NCBI GenBank assembly: GCA_015657535.1
Contig: JADHZB010000935.1
Location: forward strand, 1-64,000
Direction: 5' to 3'
DNA length: 64,000 nt
Source of the DNA: Nephromyces sp. MM_2019
Lineage: Eukaryota > Apicomplexa > Aconoidasida > Nephromycida
Part shown: one piece after another, positions 36,271-47,745 of the stretch
How the letters are laid out: each line of letters begins with the position of its first letter
Position numbering within the stretch: the stretch's first letter is position 1
The notes under the pieces: generated by a model
What the model was told of the DNA's origin: nothing
Databases searched by the model: none
The model's input: only the letters and a program-made list of their open reading frames with translations
Translations under genes and position numbers: made by a program

Positions 36271-39200
36271 TTTGTTTTTAATAAGTCTTGAAAGGGTTGT
36301 TTATTTCTGATATCTCATTAATTATTTTCAAGTGTTAATAATTGTTGAATGGAGCTAATATATATTTAAAGGATTCCTGATGCCTGATATCAGATTGACT
36401 GTCGTTAAATTTTAAGTGTGGGTGATTGCCGAGGTTAAACTTTTTAGCGGATAATATAAGCTCCAATTATGTTTATTGGTTTGCTATACGGGTGGATCGT
36501 GCTAGGTTATTATGGTATAAAAAACCGTGGGGTTCTCAAAAGGATTCTATGAGGCTTTCTTGTCGAATATATCAAACCTTGTAGATGAAATATATGATCT
36601 CAGGTAGAGAGTAACAGTATCGAGTTTGCAAAGTTGTATGATAGGTGTTCAAGGTTATAGTAACAAGCTTATATCCCCTTATAGATGAGTTACACGAGGC
36701 CAAGTAAAATATTATTTTAGTTTAACTATACACACCTTGTAACAGGGTTATATAATAATAGCGGTAAAGTTGCGATAAATGTTTTGAATATCCCAATTCA
36801 ACTTCAATCAAGAAAAGTTGGCTTGGTATAAGTATATGTTTAAACTGTTGAATGCTCGCTTATGTACAATTTAGAGATTATATTAGCTATACATAGTTAG
36901 TAGTAGGAGGTTACCACTATGCTTAATGTAGTACCACCATATATTAAGCTTATCTCATCCTTAAGAGCGGATTGGGACTACTCCCATAAATTCTTAATGG
37001 AAGTTCTGACAATTAATAATATGTGAATTTATGTGTAGGGTAGTAAAGGGAGAAGAAGAAGGTATATGTGTTTGTATAATAAAGATTAGGTCAGTGAGTG
37101 TGGGTAATATGGGTAAGGTTAGTCTGTGAGTGATGCTGGTTAAATTTGTGAATATATGTTATGGATCATATGGTTATTGAATATCTTTAGGTGGATTGTA
37201 TTTCTAAAAAAGGGGATGCGTGTTTGTAAATGATCTGGTATATGTTATTTATAATAAAAATTCAAAGGATTGTGTGTAATAGGAATTTTTGAATAGATTT
37301 GTTAAGAGGTGTGTATAACTGGAGTTTGTGTGTGAGGTTACCGTATAAAAGATGTAAGGTTTGTGTGCTTTATGTTTATATGTCTGTATTTAACATTACT
37401 GTTTATAAATCAAAATTTGGGATGATATCGAAAAAGAAAATTTGGGTTGTCTCGTTTCTAAGATTAATTTAATGTAATTAGATAGTTCGGATTTAATATT
37501 ATTTGAAGAAGATTATTTGAGTAATTATCTAGTTCATAAATCTAAGGTGAATATATAGTATTGCCACAATTGTGGATAATCGGAGGTCTTGGATGATTAT
37601 TTTGGTAATTTCATGCTAATTGAATATATTTTTAACAAAACTAATAAATCGGTTTAGGTAAGATAATAAATGATAGAAATTTTATATATGAATGCTTACT
37701 AATTTTAAGAAGATGTGATGTGTGTGTGTGTGTGTTGTGCAACAAAATTTATAAAAAAGTGGTGTTTGTATGTGTTAATGTTTGATAATTTACCTAGATG
37801 ACGTTAAGTTATAGTAAATGGGTGGGTGTTTTTTTGAGGATTGTAAATAAGATGTGTTTAATGTGTAGATTTTGTGATTTAAAAGAATATTTAGAAGAAA
37901 CGGTCATTTATGCGTGCTTTGGTGGTATTAAATATATAACTTGATTATACATATTAAGTGTTATATGATATGTAACATGATGAAATGCTCTAATCTTGAA
38001 GTTTGAGATATTTAATTTTCGCTTTTAGTGCAATTCAACAAAGGGGGTGGTGGGTTGAATTTGATAACAGCGATAATTAAACATTATACACCAACAATAA
38101 CAGATAGTTAGTTACTGCTGCTGGTGTAATGTATAAATAATGATTGGGAATATCTTGGAGCGCGAAATCGTGAGTATTGTGTATTTAACCTATTCAGATT
38201 AATTTTGGGTCTATGTGTGCGTTTCCAAAGCTTACGTTTTGAGCTACGAGTTTGCTTGCATGACTGGTTAAAACACTTGTGTGAGGTGGTGTGGCGCAAG
38301 TAATCCAATGTGTGTTAGAGGTTCTGTGCTTTTATCTAGGTTTCAAGATGCGTGGTAGAATATAACATGTGCAGTGGCAGGCTAGTATTTGATGTGTGAA
38401 TTCAGTATGTACTATAGAAATTCAGCATTAATGAGAAATTCGGCATGTGTTGTAGAAACTGAATATACGAAAATAGAACGTTGTGAAATCAATTGGCACG
38501 AGCTCAAAAGCTGGATGCTTATAAATTGTTTTTATGATCATAATGCATAGCTAACAATGTCTACATTAACTAAGGCATCTGTAGCTTTAAGTGATAAAAG
38601 GGTGCGTCTGTGTTCTTTACTTCCCATAGGAAATTCTAAATATAGCAAGAAAAAGTCTCTCAGTTTGTTAATCTATAATTTTGTGTTAATAATGTTGGGG
38701 CATTTTAAACTAATGTAGCATCTTTCTGTTATTTATATCATAAGGCACATTCAACAATTAGTTTAGTTTAATGTTTGTTTAAACCAGTCAAGTTTTGAAT
38801 AAGATAAATTTTAACAAGTGAATATTATAAATGTCTAAAAGGGTGTACTGAACTTGGTTCATAGTTTCAAGTCATTCGATTGTACTTATTAATGCCAATA
38901 GTTTGTATAGTTTGTATGCTTAATTATAGAAACCATTAAGAGTTTAAGATAATATTCTAAAATTCAATTCAGCAGATTCAAATCCTTTAGTTGAGTAAAA
39001 TAAAAGACCTATTATTTGTCTATGTTTTAACATTGCAAAGGGTGTGTTATTATACATAATAGAATTCAAATTTATACATTAAACCCATTAAATTCCTAAT
39101 TACTTCATTTAGCAATAATGTCAAAAAAATTATGCAACAAATTACAGGCTTAAGGGTGTACTCAGTTTATTATTATATATATTGTATTTTGTATATTAGA

Positions 39201-41469
39201 TAATTCAAAAGAAATATATTTGATGAGATGTGGAATGAATTGAAGGTATTTTTATCGTTGCCTACCCTTTTGGTACTTGTAGGTGCAGTCTACCACTTTT
39301 GATTCAAATTGAAAAAAATAAAAGTAAAAAGTTTTATTCAAAAGAAGAATTAAAGTTATTCTTACTGAGCAAAGTTGAGAGGAAGTTGAATTAATGATTT
39401 GTTAAAGGAATAATAAGCTTTATTTAGAATGATTAATATTATTAAAATTTCGAATGGAAAAGTATTCTATTAATCTTATATAATTTTATGACCATGTGCA
39501 CTGAATAATAAGAGGTTTGATATATATCAATAATTGTGGCTGAAAAAATCATATATGTCCAGAGATGTTAAGTGAAGATCAGTCACGAGATAACTAATTA
39601 ATATAAACTAAAAAGAAGACTTATGTTTACCTATAATTCGTTATGAATTTTTGTGTAATTCAGATATTTTTTTATCTTATTTTATTAATAATTAGGTTAA
39701 CATCAAATTATCTTGATTTTTTTAATCTTATGATAAAACAAGTTTACAAGATACATCGTTATTATTGTAATGAAGGGGAAGTAAATATAAACAGCCAGCT
39801 CTAAATGTGATCGTAACTAGCACATTGTGTGATTATTGCAATAGTGTAGCATGAATAACCAATTGCTAATTTAACATGAGTAGCATACTGCAAAGTGTTT
39901 TTGCTCTAACTTATTGGTAAAATTACTGCCTATTAAGTGATTAATAAAAATAACTATGGTGCAGCAAAGTTTATTCACCACACAGTCAGTAAATATGAAT
40001 AAGCTAATGATTATTAAAAAAATAGTACACCCCATAGAGTTACACCCCAATAACAGATAGGGGGCAGAGTGTTTAATTGAATAATTAATTCTTTAAATTG
40101 ATGAAAGCAATATATATTTTAGAATGGAAGACAGTCATCCTATTATGTAATTATAATACTAATTGCTGATAAACTAGTAATGAGGCCTAAAATAATTAAA
40201 AATTTAGGCTACTGGCTAAGTTAACATTAATGTGTGAGTAGAAAATCAATTGATAGGGGTGGGGTGGGGTGGGGTAAGTGATGTAAAAATGTTCAATGTT
40301 TGTAAAAAGTACTAAGGTTTCTTGGTTTTTAAAGAAGCTAATCTAATTAATTTAAATTTTAGTTACTTTTTGTGGTTTTTTGTCATGATAAAATTACCAA
40401 TTTGGTTTCCAATAATGGATGTATGGTTAGTTAATAATTGATAACAAATTTTCAGCTAGAAGCGTTAAAGTTAAGCTCAAATTTTTATGAATCATAGATC
40501 AGTAATAACTGATCTGTTAGTAGCTCGTGATTAAAATTGGTTTACTTTTTTTAATTAGTTCCCAATTGTGATCAGAGCACTTATAAATCTTTTGAAGACA
40601 CTTTTAGATCATATGTTTTCGAGAGTGTGTGTGTGTATAAATTAGGTGGCTTCCTTGAGATTACTAATTATTACTTGAAATCGGTAACTAATACAAAATA
40701 GTTTAGTACACTTATCTGGGTTTAAATAAATATATCTACAAATTTAGGTTGTTAGGGATGAAATAATTTACAAGTTAGAAAAACTTTGATAAAAATTTTA
40801 GCACTTTCACAATAAATTTGCATGAAGTATGAACTTGCGAATGCTATGGATAAACAGTTCTATACATTTATATTCAATTGCAATTAATAAGAGTTTCAAA
40901 ACAGGACACAAAATTTACACTAGATTAACTCTCACATGTCATAGCCCTGTGTAGTATTTTTTATTCATGTAAAATATTGTAAATATTACATAAACTCTAT
41001 TTTAATAATTTTTTAATACTTCATCTTACTCATACACTAAATTAATTAACAATTTAGCTTGGAATAAGTATGAGTCCAGTATCAATATAAAACTCGAACT
41101 TCGCAACCCAGCATATTCACTCGATAAATTCTACTTCATTAGAAATCGCATAAAAATAATTTAGACTAAACTTTTTATCCTCGTAATCTTAGCTAACAGA
41201 CTGTGAGCAATCAATTGACATCATGCCTATCTCTAGATAACACATTCAGGTATAAACTACAATACAATGCTTATTAATAAATTTGGTCATTTAAAGCTAG
41301 TGATGAATAAATAGCAAATGATTAACTAGAGTGTAAACATGTGTGAAAAGATTGTATGTAGCTTCAGAATAATTTTTGAAATAATTTCATATTTAAAACA
41401 TAATTTTTTGTAAAAATTTAGTTTTCTAAGCATTATCTTGCCTTTTTAATTCTCTCATATTCAAATGAA
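36271..41469. other. 5.2-kb intergenic region between AP2 and La genes
   Basis: This is the longest gene-free stretch in the window and lies between divergent genes. The + strand is GT-rich from about 36400 to 38400, next to the minus-strand AP2 gene. It is mixed AT-rich afterwards and becomes A/C-rich in the last 500 bases before La. The reverse-strand frame at 38108-38308 is basic but matches no family I know. It holds a four-tract G motif (40256-40274). A long 5' UTR, upstream regulatory DNA or noncoding RNAs are possible but not shown. Confidence 0.55.
40256..40274 (+). other. Four-tract G-quadruplex motif
   Basis: Four runs of four guanines (40256-40259, 40261-40264, 40266-40269, 40271-40274) are separated by single T residues. 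This is an ideal sequence for a very stable parallel G-quadruplex, and it stands alone in strongly AT-rich DNA. It is about 4.0 kb upstream of the AP2 start and 1.2 kb upstream of the La start, on the strand that is sense for La. A chance expansion of GGGGT is the alternative. Confidence 0.9.
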
Positions 41470-43462
41470 ATGGATTCTCAAAATAAGTTGAATGATGACA
41501 TAACTTTACCAATGAAGAGAACTGCTGATGAAGTTTATTCGCAAGACTCCGCAACTCCTTCTACATCATATAATGGAGAGGCTGCTCTATCACCTACTCA
41601 AGATTGTGATTCACCCTCTATAGCGGGTAAATCCTCGGAAGAATCCGCTGAGGGCCCACCCGCCAAAGTTGCCCGAACAAGAAGTATTGCAAGCCCCACT
41701 ATCTCGGACGAAGATACAGATGCTACAATTCAATCTAATGAGGAGGACACAATTGAGCAAGCTAAATTAAAAGAGGCCACTAAAACAAATGTTAGCTCAG
41801 AAAGGAATGCAACAATAAAGCGACAGATAGAGTACTACTTTAGTGATGACAATTTGAAACATGACAAGTTCTTCCGAGGCATCATGGAGTCAGCTCCTGA
41901 ACCATATAAGAATTCGCTAGATATGAAAAGCATACTCAATTGCCCACGGATCAAGAAAATGGACACCAACCAGGAAGAAATCCTTAAAGCTTTAGAAGGA
42001 AGCCATGTAATTATCTCTATGGATGAAAGCAAACAAGCTTGGCTAAGCCGGGCTGAAGCTCTACCTCTCTTCGAAGAGAAGAAATCTCACCCTCCATATT
42101 TGAGAAAAAAGTCTCCTACTGACTATCATTTAGCAGGGCCACTGGTTAAGGTCAAGAATATTCCAGAAGAAGTCTCCTCTTGGATAGCTATTAAGAATTC
42201 AATTCAAGCTATTCTTCCTCAGGAGGCGGTTATCAAATTCGTTACCGAAATTAAAAACTCGGGATTTTGTCACATCTGGATCAAGCCGTTCGCCAATTTT
42301 AGGGAAAAAATCAACCAAATGGAATGCACTGTTGAAGGAGCGAAGATATCTCTCGAATTGATGAATGATGAGCAGGCGATTAAGAATTTTATTAACGTAG
42401 AGATGCCTTTAAGAGTACGTAAACAAAGGGAGAAACTCATTGCTCGAACGAGGAGTAAACTTGTCCAACAACCGTTAAAGTTGGCTGGGCAAACTTTTAA
42501 CAGCGTCGAACACTTAAAGAAATGTGTTTTTGAATTACTTCATAAAACACCAGAAAATTCTTACCTCAAATCAGATAGCAATGCAGAGAAAGTTGTAAGT
42601 CATTCTTAGAAAATCGTATTAACACTTCACTCTAAAACATAACACTCCTATTTAATTTAAAATTATCGCCTTACACAGTAAGCCATAACCTTTATACTGA
42701 AGCACATAGCACCACAAACGCAATGTAACCCAAAATTCACTCAAGTCCACAACTATACAAGCAGCTTTCCTAAGATAGATATACGCTTCTGATACCAAAC
42801 TTTTAATTTTTAACTCCATACAATATATTCTTAGAGACACATACTAACTCATATATGCACCTTTTGGCTAATTTCAATCTAGTTACTATTAAAACTTTTA
42901 TTATTTCTAGGTAATTGCTCTTCTTGAATACCATCCAAACCCTCAGCTCAAATTATCAACTGAAAATGAGAACTTTGGGGGCCTAAAAGTTATCCCAGCA
43001 TCACAAAATGAACAGAAAAACACAAAGAAAATGTTTGCCATTATAAAGAAGGACCAGGACCAAGTCCATGAAACGGTTTGTTTAATAATTCAGTCACTCT
43101 ATTATATATCAAATTTACGCTTCATATAAGTCGATTTTTACAATCTAAAACATATATCTTATACACTTCCTACCCGGAGAAATCATAATTCTTAATTTCA
43201 TATAACACTTAAAATTTATCGTGCACACATCTCCGAAATTAAATTCTACTCAATTCTCTTATATCACAATTAGGCAAATTTTCTTTATTTAGCTTAATAT
43301 TATTGTCATTAATGCACAAATTTGTTTTAAGCATTCGATTTTAAGAGTTATATAATCTTTTTCTATATTTATCCACTCCAGTCATTTAGAATCGACAAAT
43401 GTTTGTCTGAGATCTCACGAAATCCACCTGTTATTAGCGAAGATGAAACAGAGGGTGCTTGA
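41470..43462 (+). CDS. La protein (La motif plus RRM), Pol III transcript 3'-end binding chaperone
   Basis: Three exons (41470-42594, 42911-43075, 43382-43462) encode 456 residues. The first 115 residues are a Ser/Asp/Glu-rich extension, with KVARTRS as a possible nuclear signal. The La motif follows: IKRQIEYYFSDDNLKHDKFF at about 117-136, then SLDMKSILNCPRIKKM and a closing strand around HVIISMDESKQAWL. Next is an RRM-like fold beginning LVKVKNIPEE, with a basic helix (RVRKQREKLIARTRSKL) and a second partial fold. Family knowledge: genuine La binds UUU-OH ends of new tRNA and other Pol III RNAs. The long N-terminal extension is unusual, since the La motif is near the N-terminus in animal and yeast La. 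A La-related protein is the alternative. Confidence 0.87.
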
Positions 43463-45269
43463 ATCGGCCATATGTGTAAGAGAACTTTTTCGGGGATATT
43501 TGTAGATAACTCGGATAAATTCTTCCATTCAACATTTTCAGACTCTCTACTTTCATTTTAAAATCTAGTATAAAATTTTAATCATCTTTTTAACTTGTTG
43601 AAGGTTTAACAATTATTTTTAATCACAATTAGAAATCCATCTACCAACTTTTATTGGGACGAATTATTTGCAATTATTCAATTTACACTTTCTAGACCAT
43701 TTGTTAAACTTGAATTTCTCAATCTAGACACTAATAGACTCAACGATTTAAAAATCAATATTTCTTTACTAAGTTATACAATGTCTATTACATCTATACA
43801 TTAACAACGTGTGATTTAATCTTGATTTTTGATTAATCACTGAAAGAAATAGGATTTATGATTTATACCAATAAATAAATTAATATTACATTTTCTGCTT
43901 AGCGATGTAATAACATTCTATATAGTCATGAATATATCATACTTCAATGTATCTAACTACATTCTTTAACAGATATATACATATATATATATATATGTGT
44001 AATGATGAGACCTTTCAAACAAACACAGTCTATAAAGGATTTCTAAGTGTTTTTTATACATACATCTTTCCTTAACACATTTTCCTATACATATTAGCCA
44101 GTATAAAACTACATACAATCAAAGTTTAGAGCCTATTAGCACATTATATAAACTATTTCATAGCTTATGTATTGATACACACACTTCAATAAATATATGG
44201 AGTTTTTATGTTTCAGCTCTTTAACTCTCTGAGCAATCGAGCCTATATAGGCACGCACCTCTATGCTTAATAGTAAGATCACCACATATTACAATGAGTA
44301 AATAGTTAACATTTTGCTATACCTCATTTTGATTTCTCACACTAAGTTCCGCATGTATTTGTTAACATGGTTGATCAGCATACAGCATCCAGGGTTGGGA
44401 TAATTAGTATTAATTTTTTAAATCAGATTTGTCATGTATTATTAGTTTAGTTGTTAATAAACTATTATAAGAATTACCCAATTTGATGAATTAGGACTAC
44501 TTTTGCAAAATATTAAATGAATTAGTAATTGTTTGTATTGCCTTTGTTAAGAAAGCTATAAAATTATTTGTTATTTAAAATACTATAGTAACATAACAAG
44601 TGGCTACAGATCAGATATATTATCACAGATACAAAAACTTTTTGATGTGTATAAGGTAGTCAAGCAACCAATAGAGCAAAACTATGGATATGTTTCTCAC
44701 TTTTTCACTTTATTATATACTCCAATTCATTATTATACGCTGCAATCTTAATTTTTACTTGTATTAGTATTTTTATAGCACACATATAACCACTGCGCAT
44801 AGTGGTTGCAATATATATATAGACAAAAACCACTTTTATATACAGACTCGCATCACTTACTCACACATTCGCACATAAATCACACAAACACACACTGACA
44901 CACAGCACATACATATATATCTATACAGACATAACACATTACATAAACATACAACATAAGAACTTGAATAAATAAACATATATTTATACATATATATATA
45001 TATGCAAACTATAATACAATAGAGGAATACATAAAGCTATATATAGTTATATATATTATAAACCACTTTGATGATACTTATAAACATGGAAATATCCATT
45101 CCCATATATACACCAACAAAAAGCACATAACACTGTTTGCATATTTGTTTCATATCAAGATATAAATAGCCAAATGTTAACTTTAATTGAAATAGTTTAA
45201 GTCAAGGCAATTTGAGCCAAAGCCCCATTCAAGAATTTGGTTGTGAATATTTCACCTTAACAGCTCTCA
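43463..45269. other. CA-rich intergenic region between La and NAD kinase genes
   Basis: About 1.8 kb between two + strand genes. The + strand is CA-rich with CACACA runs at 44870-44910 and TATATA runs near 43980-43996 and 44990-45004. It should contain the La 3' UTR and the NAD kinase promoter. No gene or RNA was recognised. Confidence 0.5.
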
Positions 45270-47745
45270 TTGCCCTATACCTCTCACAAAGTCCCCAGAA
45301 AGATCAAAATATATATTTTCCAGCCCTCTATGGCTCACACCGACCCTCTAAAATGTAGCCTACTCAATAGACTTTATCCCTCTATCTTACGAACTAGACG
45401 ATTTGTAGGACTCTCATGTAAACATAGCTTTAGCTCTTGTCCAATACTGGAGGCATACAAACCACTACAGATGGACACAAAGCACATTAAAAAAGTGTTA
45501 TTGGTAGAGAAATTGAATCGCTTTGAGGTGGAAGTACAGAAGGGCCATGATCCTGATATGCTGAGGACCACTTTCCCTGGTAATATATGTAAATTTATAT
45601 TCATACATCAGGGAATTATCAATCCTCACTTGCAACGTATATCCACCCAATGCTAATGTATATGGGTAATGATTTGCATATAACTAACAGTTGTACTGTA
45701 TAATTATGGGGATTTGGATTATGTGATATGTTAAGTTTGAACCGTATATTGGATAACCTTGATATTATTTAAGTATATAACAACTAGCCAGCCATGGGTG
45801 CACGATAATTAATTTACAAACAACAGTCTATGCTTTTTATTTGATGTTTTTTGAGGCTTGTGTTGTTTAAACAACTAATTCCAGAAATTTTTATTCATAT
45901 TTAAATAATGTACTTATACACATATTTCCAGGTGCTTATGCAACATACAAAAGACATAAATTTAATTTTGAATCACTAAACTACTTTCTCAAGCATAAAT
46001 ACAACATCAATGTAATTGCTATAAAAGCAGGGCACTCTCCTTCATTTCTAAAATGTCAGATTGGGGACTCTAATTATGATGCAATAATAACTGCAGGTTA
46101 TGAAATATGATATTCTCAATAAGAAATTATTTGAAAATATCTTGAAATTTAGGCTAATATAGTGTATATAATATCTTAGCAAATATTGATAAGTATATAC
46201 CAAAATAGTAGCAATATGGTGCCGCATAACTTATGCAAACTGATTTTGATATCGTTTTTACATCTATACATCATATGTCTTATTAAGCTATACAAGCTAA
46301 GTTCACCAAATAATTCACAAAGAATTTATAATGAAAGTTAGTAACAAAATAGAATTTTAAATCATAAACCCTTTTAAATTTCTGAATTTGACAGGAGGTG
46401 ATGGTACATATCTCCAATCTGCTGCCTTAATACCCACACTTACCCTCAATAATCCCCCCATTCCTATTTTTGGAATAAACACAGACCCTGTTCGCTCAGA
46501 GGGTAGATTATGCCTGAAATGTGATACCGAGCAACCACATCTATCACTCTATGAAGGCATATCCCATTCCAAAAAAAGTTATTTGCAAAACATATATATT
46601 CAAGAAATCCTTAACCGATTATTCGGCGATGATATTCCTTTCAAACCACTTTTTAGGCAACGTTTAAGAGTGAGTTTGCACAGCTCAACACAGGTTGATC
46701 ATGAACCTCTACAATCAGACCTTGTTGAGGAAACTACCTACCTATATAAGGCTGTCAATGACATTCTTATCGCTGAAGAAAATTGCTCGAGAGCACTTTA
46801 CACTGAAATACAGATTGATAAATTTGCTAAAGAACGTATCAAAAGCTCTGGGATCCTGATCTCTACAGGTTATCACCCCTTGAACCTTTAGGACTTAGTT
46901 TATGTTATGTAGAAAATTCAAATAATTAGATTTTTGGAGCAAAGTTGCTTATGCTTCTTATTTCAAAATTGGACATATATTTGAACATTTTTCAGACCTC
47001 TCATTACATCCTTGAATATTCTTGTATATAAGCACTTGCTTCATACTATCATAATATAACAAATTTAGCAATTCAAATCAAATAAGTATAAATTTAATTT
47101 ATCTATTAAATTCTGACTTTAGGTACTGGCTCATCAGCCTGGGGATATAACATCAGTAAGACGAATAAGAATCGATTAGAATCCATCCTCAAAGCTCTTG
47201 AGAATATGGATTTACTTTCTTCGAAATACACACACGGTATATTAACCTAAAGCTCCCAAATGTTATTATGGATATTTATGACACAGTCATTTAGCCTTAA
47301 CCATATTGCAGATCCACATTCACTACAACACTTAATAAATCCCTCTAATATTGTTATCTATCTTATTATATATATATATATATATATAATATAATTTCAG
47401 GAGATGATCTTTTGAGTAAAATCAATGAACAAGTTAACAAGGATTTATTATTTGATCCCTCATCTCCTTTACTTAGATTTACTATTCGAGAACCTATTGA
47501 GAATAGGTAATTTAACTATATATTTATGCACCATACAACCGCATGCTCGTATATTGTCAAATCTATTCTTTATTAGGGTATTTAAAGTCATTAAAGGAGA
47601 TTGTATTGCTAAAAGAATCAAACTAAAACCACTTTCGAGTAAACCCACTCTATATATTGATGGTCAAGTACATTTCCCTATACCAAGTGGTAAAGTCTTA
47701 GTACTTGAGACAGTACCCCAAGATGGGATATGGACAGCTCGATGA
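45270..47745 (+). CDS. NAD kinase, NADK2 (mitochondrial)-like
   Basis: Six exons (45270-45579, 45932-46096, 46395-46868, 47123-47236, 47401-47506, 47577-47745) encode 445 residues. The catalytic glycine-rich motif IITAGGDGTYLQSAALIP is split by an intron. It is followed by PIFGINTDPVRSEGRLCL, the signature of the NADK2/C5orf33 branch, then AVNDILIAEENCSRAL and the second signature SSGILISTGTGSSAW, again split by an intron. The fold ends with LYIDGQVHFPIPSGKVLVLE. The enzyme phosphorylates NAD+ to NADP+, using the GGDGT loop to bind the phosphate donor. The N-terminal 60 residues are basic and lack close matches, so an organelle-targeting role is plausible, with Met at 45270 or 45330. The product is the substrate of the transhydrogenase encoded 20 kb away; physical linkage means little in this genome. 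Confidence 0.9.
47366..47389. repeat. TA dinucleotide run in an intron
   Basis: A short (TA)n run lies in the fourth intron of the NAD kinase gene, just before the TTTCAG acceptor at 47400. No function is assigned. Confidence 0.8.

Noticed and set aside
38108..38308. Basic 66-residue reverse-strand frame, possibly a ribosomal protein
   Set aside because: Compared by eye with small basic ribosomal proteins (eL39, eL29, bL34, bL36); none matched. It stays below the level of support for a gene.
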